Shown in pieces: positions 42,966 through 53,732 of a stretch of 64,000 nt of DNA. Below the pieces are notes generated by a model. That model did not search any database, was not told the origin of the DNA, and was given only the letters and a program-made list of their open reading frames with translations. A program made the translations under genes and the position numbers. Each line of letters begins with the position of its first letter. The first letter of the stretch is position 1. This DNA comes from Rhododendron vialii (Eukaryota; Streptophyta; Magnoliopsida; Ericales; Ericaceae): positions 3,444,001 through 3,508,000 of the forward strand of contig NC_080565.1 of NCBI RefSeq assembly GCF_030253575.1, written 5' to 3'.

Positions 42966-43340
42966 AATCAAACACACAACATTTTGTATCCAACTAGGAA
43001 GAGGAATAATGGACCTTTTAAACACACACACAATACCAAAACTCCCAATGTGGGAACCAATCCAATTGACGCAGGCTCTTAGGGCTTGCACCACATTTAA
43101 CAGAGGGCCCAGAGGGTCTGCACCAGAGGTCAAGCACCCAAACCACAATAGGTGGGCGAGACTTGGTTGCTTTGGAGGAGGATAAGAGGGTAATTTCACA
43201 TACCAACTCATTTAAGCAATTGCTGACTAAGGAGAGGCATAATAGACCCTTTAAACACACACACATGCACACAATACCCAATTGCCTAGGTGAGTTAGTA
43301 TGTGAAATTATCCTCTTGCTCTCTTCCAAAACATTTTGTA
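42966..43340. repeat. Direct and inverted repeat cluster
   Basis: A segment (attttgtatccaact, then ggaataatggaccttttaaa plus cacacacacaatacc) at 42980-43035 recurs as ggcataatagaccctttaaacacacacac at 43237-43265. gataagagggtaatttcaca at 43180 is inverted as tatgtgaaattatcctcttg at 43299. An acca-rich duplication of atttttgtatccaac appears at 43330. Probably rearranged LINE 5' or host sequence. Confidence 0.55.
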
Positions 43341-43344
43341 TCCA

Positions 43345-44195
43345 ACGATTGTCATCTTGGAAGAGAAGGGTAGTTTCATTTTGGGGTACACTAACACTTC
43401 TCAAATCTGTCATCAATAGTCTTCCCATCTACTATACCTCATGGCTGCCAGACATGGAAATCAACAGCGAAGTTTCCAATATCTGGAAAGATATTATGCA
43501 AATTCAGTCCCAAAATCCAATTGGATTCGCCAAGTTTACGGAAAATGATATTCTTTTCTGGAAAGATAAGTGGCTAGAGGGCCCTCCTCTTTGCTCTTTA
43601 TTCCCTAGAGTATTAAGCATCATCTCTACCAAGGATAAATCTGTGGCTGCTGGAAAGAAGAAATGGACTTTGGGATTTCCAATTCAGAAGAAATTTACAC
43701 TCCTGGGAAGTGAAAGAAATGAATCAAATCTACGTACGAGATGCCGGATGGTATAAGGATCAGTGCTCGAGGGAAAGATATGCTTATATGGAAAGCCCGC
43801 AAATCAAACATCTTCTCTATTTTATCTTTGTATAAACTTGCAGTCAATCTGGGGCCTCAGAATTCTGTTACTATGGAAAGCAAGGAATTTCACATGATAT
43901 GGCACAACACAGCTCCTCATAGAGTGCAATGTTTTGTCACAACACATCAGTTCAATCTCATATGCCATGTTGGAACGGTGAAAACTTCAAAAATAGAAAA
44001 AAGTTGACCCGGGATACCATTCCATTTGCAGTCATGCGGTCCATTTGGAAGATGAGAAATGAATCCATTTTTTCAACAAAAGAAAATCCATTGGGTGGAA
44101 TTAACAGAATCGATAAAATCCAGGATTGCATGGTGGGTGAAAATGAAATGGGGCAACAACGACTGCTCTGTGAATGATTTGATATTCAGATTGGG
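43345..44195 (+). pseudogene. LINE (L1-type) C-terminal region remnant
   Basis: Frames in succession show LINE features: SVINSLPIYYTSWLP (end of reverse transcriptase), NDILFWKDKWLEGPPLCSLFPR, then MLIWKARKSNIFSILSLYKLA...FHMIWHNTAPHRVQCFVTTHQ (zf-RVT zinc-binding region). Last comes IPFAVMRSIWKMRNESIFS (the IWK.RN.. motif before the 3' UTR). Frame changes near 43756 and 44007 and the missing 5' four-fifths make it a dead, 5'-truncated copy. Confidence 0.8.
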
Positions 44196-44219
44196 GAGCA
44201 TCCTCTCAGCTATATAAAT

Positions 44220-44530
44220 GCGATCGTGTCCCAAATGGGTGTGTGTCTGTGTGTGTATTTCCATCTGCGTGTATGAGTGTGTCCCCTATGGGTGTGTGAG
44301 TTGGGTGTAGTGTGTGTCCTCTAAAGGTGTGCATTGGTGTGTGTTCAATAAAAGGGTGTGTTCTTCAATTGGGTGTGTTAGTAAGAATCCAGGCTGGTAT
44401 TCATCGGTATGATGAATACCAACTGGATTCTCATCATATTGAAGATTGGCTCAAGGGTTCGTGGGGGTGCTAATTCATCAGACAGATTGGTGATTGGCTC
44501 AAGGGTTCATGGGGGAGACAATTCAACAAA
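44220..44530. repeat. GT-rich low-complexity tract and short duplication
   Basis: 44235-44370 is built of gggtgtgtg/gtgtgtccc units. At 44447-44462 and 44492-44507 gattggctcaagggttcrtg is repeated. This is probably the LINE 3' UTR. Confidence 0.55.
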
Positions 44531-45104
44531 TTGAGAGGTGTAAGTTCTTCAATTGCTACCTGAATTGGAAGGAAATTTTGCTGCAAGTTTGGTTTTGCAA
44601 TCAACAATTTTGCCGTCGGCTGCCACATTCATCTTTTTCTTCTTCTTCTTCTTCTCCTCTGAATTTTGATTGGAATCCTCTCAGTAAATGGAAGAAATTG
44701 CTGAAATCTGTTGCCGCCTCACTCTGCTAATTCTATTAATGCTGCCTTCAGTTCCGAAGGATCAAAAGGAGTACCAGTTTTGAGTTACTCTGGATTTGAG
44801 TTTAGGTAGTTCAGTTGCGATTCTGTTTGATTGAGATGAGATTCCGTCTGTAAACGTTGTCTTTTTCGGTAAATGTACACTTTCATTGAAAACCACAAAC
44901 ACGAAACACTAACGTACGTCCAGCCAGGACTCAAAACCAAAACTGCCTTAGCCAACTCCCAGAACACTTTCATTGTAAACGTTGTCTTGCTTTGTTGACT
45001 CCTTGTCAACTTGTACTGTTTCGGGTCCATGATTGGGCATATGATTGTCAAAGGTTTTTGTGCCAACATAGTTGGAATTCTTTCTCCTTGCTGTGATATC
45101 GTTC

Positions 45105-45178
45105 TCATGTGCTTCCCTTTAATCTTTGTAATTCTCTTTTTAAAGATTAATGAAATCCTTTTTTGCGTTTCAAAAAAA
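45105..45178 (+). mobile_element. LINE 3' tail
   Basis: ctttgtaattctctttttaa then agattaatgaaatccttttt and a short poly(A) resemble the 3' ends of plant L1 elements (ctttgtat...aataaa.tctt). It could close the LINE body at 43.35-44.2 kb, but intervening sequence is unassigned. Confidence 0.45.
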
Positions 45179-45544
45179 AATTATTCGGCAATATCGTAGA
45201 GCTGAGGTAGTGATCACAAACTTCGAAAACAAAGAATGAGAATTCTAAAATTTTTATAGGAAAAGAAAACCTAGATAATCATGAGGATGGTTTGGAGATT
45301 TCATATTGGTCCTCTATATTGAGGGAGAGAGAGCATTAATGTAACTATGAAATTGAAATGAATAACAACTCATTGTCATTGGTGAGATTAATTTGAGTCT
45401 GAAAAAGTTATTTGAGGATTGGATTGGAGTGCACAAGTAAAAGAAAGGCTTGAGGTCCCGTAACATAGAATCGCTTGGAATCCCAAAAAATTCGAAAGAT
45501 CGGAACATACCTTTAGAGAGTGCCTCTTCCACGCGGTTGGCTCA

Positions 45545-45705
45545 ATGCGTTCTAAAAACTTAGAACACAGCTTCAACGATAACCAATAAATGGGTTAGAT
45601 CTCGTTCTTAGAATGCAGCTTCAACGTAACCAATAAATGGGTTAGATCTCGTACGTTCTTAGAACGCAGCTTCAATGATAACCAATGAGGGGGTTCAATC
45701 GTGCA
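45545..45705. repeat. Three imperfect copies of a ~55-bp repeat
   Basis: ttagaa(c/t)(g/a)cagcttcaa followed by cgataaccaat and gggttagatctcgt recurs at about 45558, 45606 and 45658. Non-coding. Confidence 0.7.
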
Positions 45706-47275
45706 TTCCTTTTCCCCGCATTTCTTGAAAAGGCCTCGATTGACAGGATGGTATCACTTTACAAGCATTCAAATGAACCTGCGACCAGGGTACTGATATC
45801 TTAAAAAATCACAACTCTTTCTCGATGAAACGAGTAAATAGATCGATAAAAAAGGTATAAATCAGAATGCTATATACTTGGGATAGCATTGTTCTTACCA
45901 AGTCAGACATTCGAAAATAAAACCAAATAAAGGAAAGTGATTGGGATCCGATTAATTCGACCGGATTATGCAATTGTTAAGGGCACTTATGACTAGTTCA
46001 ACTAGAATCTTGTTGGGCCGTTAAAAGTAAACTAAAATCTCTATATTTAGGGTTTTACTAAAATTGCTTTTACTTACCCGTAAAAAGAAAAAAAAGAACT
46101 AAAAAAAACCCTACACCAAAAGTACTTACCTTATTTGTACAAGTGGTTTAACCCTACGGTTTAGCCTATATTTAGGAATTTACTAAAAATGCGTTAACGT
46201 CATTGGTGAGGTACGGTGACCGATGACCAGCCATTTTTTTCGTGGACTGGCGAAATTTGTCTAATCTAATAGATTTGGTTAAGATTTGATTCCTTTTATT
46301 TCGATGTAAAATACATGTGTTCCTCATTTTTCGTTGTATGATTAGACAAAAGAAAGTAAAATGTTTTGAAAGTAAAAATCTTTTCCATCATAGGGGATTT
46401 TGAAGTCAAACAAGCACTTGAAATCGATTAAATTTGTGAACATTATTGAATATTGTGCATGATCTTTTATGTTCAGAACATGGGAGAATGTATTTGTATG
46501 GATATGCACGTATTGTGTATAATCTTTTATGTACAACATGTGAGCGTGTCGATGTCCTAATTTATTAATAGAATAATGTGTGCGCGTACAATTATACTTG
46601 TCGGTGTCAGCGGATCTGTATCTATGCTTCTGAGCCTTAAATACTGCTGACCCAAACATGCATAAATTCAGGTTATTTACCTTGGAAAACATTGCTAAAG
46701 AATATACTTTTGTTTCAGCTGTCAAAACAAGTGATTAATGTGGCCAATAATCAAACTAGTAAAACGAGCTGGGACCGTTTTTGGGCTGGGCTTGGCCAAT
46801 CTTTTGAGCTCTATCTTGTAGATTTGGGTTTTAGACCCATAGATTTTTGGGCTTGGCCCAATGGGTGTAACAAGATTTTGTCCAATAGGTGTTTTCCTGA
46901 GTTGGTTTCTTGCTAATCTAGATTTTGGATCTCGTGTGGGCAAAAGATTTGATGTCATCGTTTCTTGTCCTTTTAATTTTTATAACAATTTCAAAGATTA
47001 ATAAAAAAAATTGTCTTTCAATAAAAAATACTATCTAAAGCGTGGTTATGGGCCTAATGATGTTTGGGCTCAAGTTGAGAACGAATGAGATCAACGTGGG
47101 CTGTGATGGGTTGTTGATGTTGGGCCGTTGGGGTGATAAGATGGTTGTTGTGGTCAGCGTCCAGGGGGGTTTTCCAACCTTAAAGCAATTACTTGATGTG
47201 AAAAAACATTTTTAAAGCAATCAATCTGCTTTTGCCAATTAATAATCAAACTAAAAGCCTGTTTTGGCTTCAATA
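45706..47275. other. No recognisable feature
   Basis: AT-rich intergenic sequence. Short frames (46342-46958) lack motifs. No foldback termini or RNA genes seen. Confidence 0.4.
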
Positions 47276-47279
47276 TTAG

Positions 47280-47570
47280 GTCGGATTATTTTTTTATTTT
47301 ATTTTATTCGCATTTGCTAATTTTGCTTAAATTTTTGTGACTATTAGTTTGTCTCAGCGAGATGAATCTAAAAGTATAAAACTATTAACCAAACCAAATT
47401 ATTTTATCAAAGATAAAAAATGATCCAAATAGTTTGTCTATTACAGATTATTTTGTTCTTTGTTAAGATTACTCTCATCAAGACGAACAATAATGCACTA
47501 CAAATTGACGCAAAACTAACAAAGGCGAAAAAAATTTGAATAAAGATAAAATTAATTCCACTTGATTATT
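47280..47570. mobile_element. Foldback MITE-like element
   Basis: Arms cgcatttgctaattttgctt and gacgcaaaactaacaaaggcg are complementary in part, with tgtctcagcgagatgaatct against actctcatcaagacgaac further in. It resembles the element at 35935-36303. Confidence 0.45.
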
Positions 47571-47579
47571 AAGCCAATA

Positions 47580-47944
47580 TGCTAAGAGTACAGATGAAAG
47601 AGTGTACATTACCATATGGGGACCACCACGGGTCCCACACAAATAATCCTCTCCGTTGATAAATTTTAAAATATTTTTTTGAGTGCCCTTGTAAAAAATC
47701 AGCTCAATTAAATGTGTAAGTACTTGATCCAATCTTCCAACATTTCATTGTCTAACTCCTGAATGAAAAGTTAGAAGATCGTATCAAATACTTACACATC
47801 TTCAATTGAGCTGATTTTTAGCGAGGCCGCTAGAAAAAAAAAATTTAAAATTTGTCAACAGACCGAACCATTCGTGTGGAACCCGTAGTGGGCCCCACAC
47901 GGCGATATACACCGTATGTACACCTTTCGTTTGTACCACTAGCA
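47580..47944. mobile_element. Foldback MITE (TGCTA family)
   Basis: Left TGCTAAGAGTACAGATGAA, right ...TTTGTACCACTAGCA. Inner arms include gaccaccacgggtcccacac against gtggaacccgtagtgggccc, and tcagctcaattaaatgtgta against tacacatcttcaattgagct. 365 bp, non-coding. Third member of this family in the window. Confidence 0.85.
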
Positions 47945-48790
47945 GGACTCTAAGCCAAAACAGGAGAGAACTTCTAATACTAATAAGCAATGGAACAAAA
48001 TTTGAAAGAGTCCAATACCAAATTCATAGAAGGAGAGAAGAAGAATCTGCAAACAGTTGTCGCGATTCGAGTTGGCTGTATCTTTTTGACAGTTCTTCCA
48101 CTTGACAAATGGTGGATTAATTAAGAGCGCAGGAAAAAAAAGAGAAACCGCCTGAGAGATTTGATTTTTCGTTTGCACAATTTCTCCAATTTTGTAAGAC
48201 TTTTGTGGTGTCCTTTTCACACGTATTTTACACAATTTGACGGAAAGGAAAAGTTCGGGTGCATGACCAATATTGCACTGCCATGACCAAAAAGTCCGTC
48301 ACTTGACCCCAAAATTAAAACAAATTTGTTGTTTTTTGACTTCTATATCTCTCTCTCTCGAGAGAGAGGAATTTTTGGGTGCCATCTGCAATTCAGACCA
48401 TCTAAACGTGTTTTGGACAGTTTGGATTTTAGAGAGAAAAAAAAAGGAGAGAAAATGGTGGGGAGAGGGGAGAGAGGAAACAAATATGAACCATTCAAAA
48501 CACATTTAAAAGGTTCGGATTGCCGACAAATACATCCACGTGGTACCCATTTAGCACTTAAAAACTTCGCTATAGAGAGAGAGATCTGATTAGGTGCAAA
48601 TGCATTCCTCGGAAACCCATACTTGTTTCAAATGGCTGCCAAAATTAATAACATACTCCGTATCAAATTAACTTTATTTTATAGGGATCGGAGTAACTCA
48701 TGATATTAAGAACAGTAACAGCATACACATTACTGCCAACTCTTTAGGCCACCTTACTTGTTCCTACACGTAAGCATATGAAACAGCTGT
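47945..48790. other. No recognisable gene
   Basis: Contains a short tctctctctctcgagagagag palindrome at 48349. Frames on both strands here are mutually antisense and low-complexity. Confidence 0.4.
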
Positions 48791-48792
48791 AG

Positions 48793-48935
48793 GAGGAGTT
48801 GTACGAATTAGTCCGAGACGCGCACAAATTGGCCTGAGATACGTTGTGTTTATCAAAAATGAAATGACTGTGGTAGGGACTGTAAGATTTAGTCTAAGGT
48901 GTGCACAAGCTGGCTTAATACTCCTTGCATTACCC
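48793..48935 (+). mobile_element. Two SINE tail fragments
   Basis: ttagtccgagacgcgcacaa plus attggcc..., ending tttatcaaaaatg at 48862, and a second ttagtctaaggtgtgcacaa plus gctggc at 48890, match the conserved 3' end of the tRNA-SINEs at 25575 and 51455 (gaggtgcacg...gttgacccg). A duplicated or nested SINE 3' end. Confidence 0.5.
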
Positions 48936-49312
48936 CCTCCTCCCCAAAAAAAAAAACCTCCTAAGTTTCAGGAGCACCACACAAGCCACTTGGGTTTCAT
49001 TGTTTTGTCATCATTGTATACATTATACAGAGTTAGTGGCTTAGCAACTATAATAAAGGGGTTTTGACTTGGGCCTTGGGGTTTTAAAATTGTAAATTGT
49101 TGAAGTAGCAATTAAGGGAAAAATAATAATCTCGCTGAGCCATTTGATTGGAAATAATAACACCCTAATTTACCTCAATATTGAGCTACTTTTTGGAGAG
49201 AACTCTGTACGAATAGGAGTTTTCCGCAGCAATTTCATGCATAATAATAATGTCTGCTTTCGCTCCATTCATCTCAACACAACTAAACAATCTCCGTTTT
49301 TTCTTTCATGGG

Positions 49313-49665
49313 CTCCGTCCCAAAATAAATGTTCAGTCTGCAAAACGAAAACTTAAAAATAATACGAATTTTTCAAGAAAAATTCAAACTTTTTTGGGAA
49401 AATGACAGCCCATGACGTGTTTTGATAGTTAATACTTGTCAAGGACGTGCTGAGAACATTTGTTAATACTGAAAATGTCCTTAGAGGGGGTATTAATTAT
49501 CAAACACGACCTTGGCCGTCATTTTCCCAACTTTTTTCAACAATTTACTAAGTATCCGCAAGTTCTTTAATTTATGAAAAAAGATTGAGTTTTTTTTTTG
49601 TAAAAAATGTATTATTTTTAAGTTCTCATTTTGCAGAATAGACATATATTTTGGGACGGGGTAGT
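49313..49665. mobile_element. Stowaway-like MITE, interrupted by another MITE
   Basis: Termini ctccgtcccaaaataaatgt and acatatattttgggacgggg are inverted and match the common plant Stowaway end CTCCGTCCCAAAATA. The interior pair aaacttaaaaataatacg / tattatttttaagttctcat continues the foldback. It is split by the element at 49396-49528. Confidence 0.75.
49396..49528. mobile_element. 133-bp Mutator-type MITE nested in a Stowaway-like MITE
   Basis: Termini GGGAAAATGACAGCCCATGA and TCATTTTCCC (right), with arms gtgttttgatagttaata / tattaattatcaaacac. Flanked by the exact 9-bp duplication aactttttt (49387-49395, 49529-49537). Confidence 0.85.
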
Positions 49666-50125
49666 ATTTATTTTTCTAGATCACTATCATCTTGTACTAT
49701 TCTGCGAATTTGAACCATACAAGCAGAACTATTGTGACCCTATATATACAAACTTGACGGCTCAATTTGTTATGTAGAATAAGGTCCTGTGGGGTGATGT
49801 TCAAACAGAAGATGTCCATGTGGTTCATTTCATTTCAAAATGAAGCAAAAAAAAATTAATCGAATAAGTGTAAGTGTTTGATGTAATTTCTAAATTTCAT
49901 TCAGTATTATTTGGATCATGCATTTATTATTGCATAGATCACTTTTCAGGGATCCTTCCGGCATCCCGCATAAAAAATCTAAACCGTTCATTGATTTTAA
50001 AATTTAATTTCGACTAGGCTATCGAAAAACCATCTCAATTTGTGCACATATATGACTTTTTCGATCAAAAGTAAGGACTGGGAGTTGGTGAGAAACTGAA
50101 TGGATTTTAGTCGGTAAGAACTAAG

Positions 50126-50128
<3 letters not shown>

Positions 50129-50186
<58 letters not shown>
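50129..50186. repeat. (CT)29 microsatellite
   Basis: Uninterrupted CT dinucleotides over 58 bp. Confidence 0.95.
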
Positions 50187-50187
<1 letters not shown>

Positions 50188-50592
50188 AAAATGACATATT
50201 TGGAAGTCAAGAAGTGTTTAACACGGTCAGAAAGCCTAGTGGAGATATTTAAATTTAACATGGAAGTCGTGGATTTTAATTTCTTAACTCGACCTTTGTC
50301 TGCAGGATATATAATTAAGAGGAGGTTAACTTCTCGATTTGGAAAAGTAAATTTCCGATCACGGGTTTTGTTGGTGAAGTAGTGTTTGACTTGGGCTTTG
50401 TTATTTGGTTTCTGTTCCTTCGAAGGCTCGTATTGGATTGAATGGAAAAAATTAACATTTGAATATTCTAAACAATCTAGATACCCCTTCTACTACACGC
50501 CCACGCTTACGTACGTACATCCCTGTATACATATATATACACAACCAAAAAACTGCAAGAGAGAGAGAGAGGGGTATGCAAGTTCGTATTGC

Positions 50593-50594
<2 letters not shown>

Positions 50595-50655
<61 letters not shown>
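50595..50655. repeat. (GA)30 microsatellite
   Basis: Uninterrupted GA dinucleotides over about 61 bp. Opposite strand sense to the (CT) tract 410 bp upstream, so the two could pair. Confidence 0.95.
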
Positions 50656-50657
<2 letters not shown>

Positions 50658-50889
50658 GAGCTTCAAGCCTTCAAGTTGAATAGAGTGGAATCAAACCAGA
50701 TTGCTGAATTGCCAAAAGTAAGCGGAATATCTATAGAGTGAAGCCATAACCAAGGATGCAGTGAAGCTGTTAGAACAATATTTGCCCCCCTTGGAATTTG
50801 AGAAGACAAGTTTTCTGTATCTGTTTCCTGTTTAATTAAGGTGAGTAATAAGTTTACGAATCCTACATCTTTCATTCTACGGGTAGAAT

Positions 50890-51190
50890 TTACGTCTGTG
50901 AAGGAGCGAAGCCGAGCTTCGAGGTCAAGCTCGACTTATTTACAAAACGAGCCAAAAACTTGAGTTCCAACTCGGCTAGAGCTTTAACAAGCCGAGTTTA
51001 TTCATTTACTAAATAAGACTCTTGAATCTGGCCGAGTCTCACTTAACGAACCCAACTTTTGTCGAACAAGCCGAGCTTCACTTGGCTCTTTTACTAAACG
51101 AGCTGAAAACTCGAGTTTGAACTCAGCTCATTTACTAAACAAGCCGAACCGAGCGTTAATCAGTCAAACCAAGCTCACGAGCTGCTCAGT
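50890..51190. repeat. hAT-like subterminal repeats (cgagct/gccgag)
   Basis: Repeated gccgagcttc, aactcgg.., tttactaaacgagc motifs in both orientations, like the block at 5540-5913. Termini and target duplication not seen. Confidence 0.45.
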
Positions 51191-51247
51191 TTATGCCCTA
51201 TGTAGATACCTCGATATGTTCTTGATCATTCTCTTATAATCTTCTCT

Positions 51248-51502
51248 AGAAGGAAACCCCAAGGGTTGGCTTAATGGTTAAAGCAGCTGAAACTTGACAA
51301 GCGAGCAGTTTGTTCCTTCTTAAAGGTCTTAAGTTCAAAACGTTTAAGGTGCTATCAACTCTTCTGGCATCATACGGAGCATTTGCTCTGGCTTTCAATG
51401 GAGTCCCGCTAGCGAACAGTGAAGATATAGTCCCCAAAATTAGTCAAGCTTCACGTAAATTGACCCAGATACCTGGTTATCAAAGAAAATTCTTCTTTAT
51501 GA
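51248..51502 (+). mobile_element. tRNA-derived SINE
   Basis: Box A-like ttggcttaatggttaaag (51263) and box B-like aggtcttaagttcaaaacg (51325). The tail cgtaaattgacccagatacc plus tggttatcaaag is typical of plant SINEs. The overlapping 75-codon frame has no merit. Confidence 0.6.
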
Positions 51503-52007
51503 CCTTTGGTTTTCTTAAGAAATACAGTGCAAAATAATTAATTCGTGTCACAAATTATTTCATTGGCTATAGCTTGTTGGATAATTGGAGCTTTGGACAA
51601 GCATGTTTTAGTAGTATTTCTTATTTGTGTGAACATTAGGCAATGGGCCAATTAGTGCTTAATGACAGAGACACCTTTAATACATAGAGAGAAGCAAAAA
51701 TTTTATACGCTACTCATAGCTTTTTACTTAAAAAAACAAAGACAAAGAATTACTTTTGGATATGCATTTTTCTACTAAAAAGAAAAGTACGTGTGCCCTG
51801 TTTTCAAAATTTGCCACTTTAATTTGTTCAAAAAAAAAAAAGAGAGACTGCTCTTTCAAAAGTAATTGCACCCACTTTGATTCTGTTTCAGAAAAAACCT
51901 TTTTTCTCAATTCTCATATTCACACCCCCAAATTCTCTTTATGTGGTGACTTTCTGCTTCACGCACACTTTTGAGCACTATAAATTCGTATGCAAATAGC
52001 AAGCAAA

Positions 52008-52009
<2 letters not shown>

Positions 52010-52041
<32 letters not shown>
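52010..52041. repeat. (CT)16 microsatellite
   Basis: CT dinucleotides, about 32 bp. Confidence 0.9.
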
Positions 52042-52045
<4 letters not shown>

Positions 52046-52126
52046 TGAATTGACTAGTTATGGATGAGTCTCTCCCCCAATTTGATCAACATCATAAATA
52101 CAATTTTGCTTCTCTCTATACATATG

Positions 52127-52370
52127 TACTCCCTCCATCCCAATTTATATGTTCATCGATCTGGTATTCGTAATCTCTCAAAAATTTATAATATTTGACA
52201 ATTTTGCAAGTTTTTATTATCTTAAAAACTTTATAGAATACAACTAATCAAGATATATGGAGTATTGAACAATATTACTTATTGCAAACAAAAAAGCATT
52301 ATAAATTTAAAAATATAGGTAATTTCTTGAGAGATCGAAAATAGTGAAATGGACACAAATTGGGACCGAT
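52127..52370. mobile_element. Stowaway-like MITE
   Basis: Left tactccctccatcccaattt, right acacaaattgggaccga (inverted, decayed). Inner tctctcaaaaatttataata / aatttcttgagaga pair. About 240 bp. Confidence 0.6.
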
Positions 52371-52529
52371 TGTCAAACAGTAGGGTTAGTTCTGCACCAA
52401 CTAGTTTTCTCTTCTTCTTTTTTTCTTTTTCTTTTTCTTTTCTTTTTTTTATCGGGTTCGGCACACCTAGTTGATGCATAACTAATTGTACCACACCTAG
52501 TTGATGCATAACTAACTTGGTAGATTGTA

Positions 52530-52531
<2 letters not shown>

Positions 52532-52570
<39 letters not shown>
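52532..52570. repeat. (CT)19 microsatellite upstream of the Tweety-like gene
   Basis: CT dinucleotides about 150 bp before the ATG at 52719. Possible 5' leader or promoter tract. Confidence 0.9.
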
Positions 52571-52573
<3 letters not shown>

Positions 52574-52718
52574 TGGATAGGTTATAACGTGGCCCTTGAA
52601 TAGTCCATTAGCTAAGGAAGCATGATCAGAAACTTTGGTTAATTCCCAAAAGCATGATCAACTTGCGTATAAACCATTCACTTTTAATTTGTTGTAGTAT
52701 ATTTTTGACAGGCTAAAG

Positions 52719-53697
52719 ATGGGCTCTACACATAGCACCAAAGTGGCTTTTTCCCTACTTCTCACGGCTCTCATTTGGGCATTGGCATTCAACCAAATTG
52801 AAGGACGACCAACGACCATTGTCACATCTACAAGTACTCCTCACTCCGGTAACGGCAAAATTATGACCTTGTCGTGTTTATTGGAATTTTTTTTCCATAT
52901 ATATACTTTTTTTTTTGGTTTAAAATTCTTTTGGTGGACTTTGTGAATTACTATTTGAGAGGTGAATGTTCAAAATTAACCCATCTTCGCCCATATTGCA
53001 ATTTGCAAACCTCAGCCCATATGCGTGCGCTTAGTGGGAAAAAAACCGTTTTATGAGACTATAGGATGTTAGTATACGTTATATTGTTGTGAGGAATGCT
53101 ACACGATCATTGGGCCAAACCCAAGGTTTGTGCTTAGTGAAAATGGTCGCCCATTTTTTCAGAACAAAATTTCATACATATTCAAAATTGTCTTACCCTA
53201 CATTTTATTAATTTGGAAAATATGTCCAACTATATAAAATTATTATTTTGTGAAACAAGACACGTTTTCTGATAGGCCAAAATAATATGGTAATAATCAA
53301 GGCAGCTGGCCTAATTGTTGCGTAGCAATACTAAGTACAGTGAGGTTGCGGGTTCAAATACTATACAAAGAATTTGATACCCATTGTGATTGGTTGCAAT
53401 GGGGTTAGGGTAAAAGTAGGTTTCTTCTTTATGACCAAAAAAAAAAAAACTAAATACTGTAAAACGGTAATATCTGGAAAAGCTTTTGCGACCAAATCCA
53501 AAAGATGAACCCATTGGCCCACATTGAAAGCCCATAGCCCATACTCTGGACCCAAGTAAAGACCCAACCAAACATAGGCCCCTCTTCTTCCTCCATCTTC
53601 TGATTAGTCCAAAGGCTTTTTCTAAGGCCCAGATCTTCTTTTCGCGGCAAAACTGCAGCTTTCTCAAGCCCAATAGGCAATAATTCAGTTGTGCATC

Positions 53698-53732
<35 letters not shown>

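Noticed and set aside
47945..48600. Sense and antisense frames around the CTCTCGAGAG palindrome
   Set aside because: Low-complexity sequence, no conserved motif, and overlapping on both strands.
49997..50679. Frames with (RE)n or (ER)n runs
   Set aside because: Direct translation of CT/GA microsatellites.
51248..51502. A tRNA gene
   Set aside because: Box A and box B-like sequences exist but no acceptor stem or anticodon arm can be formed, and a SINE tail follows.
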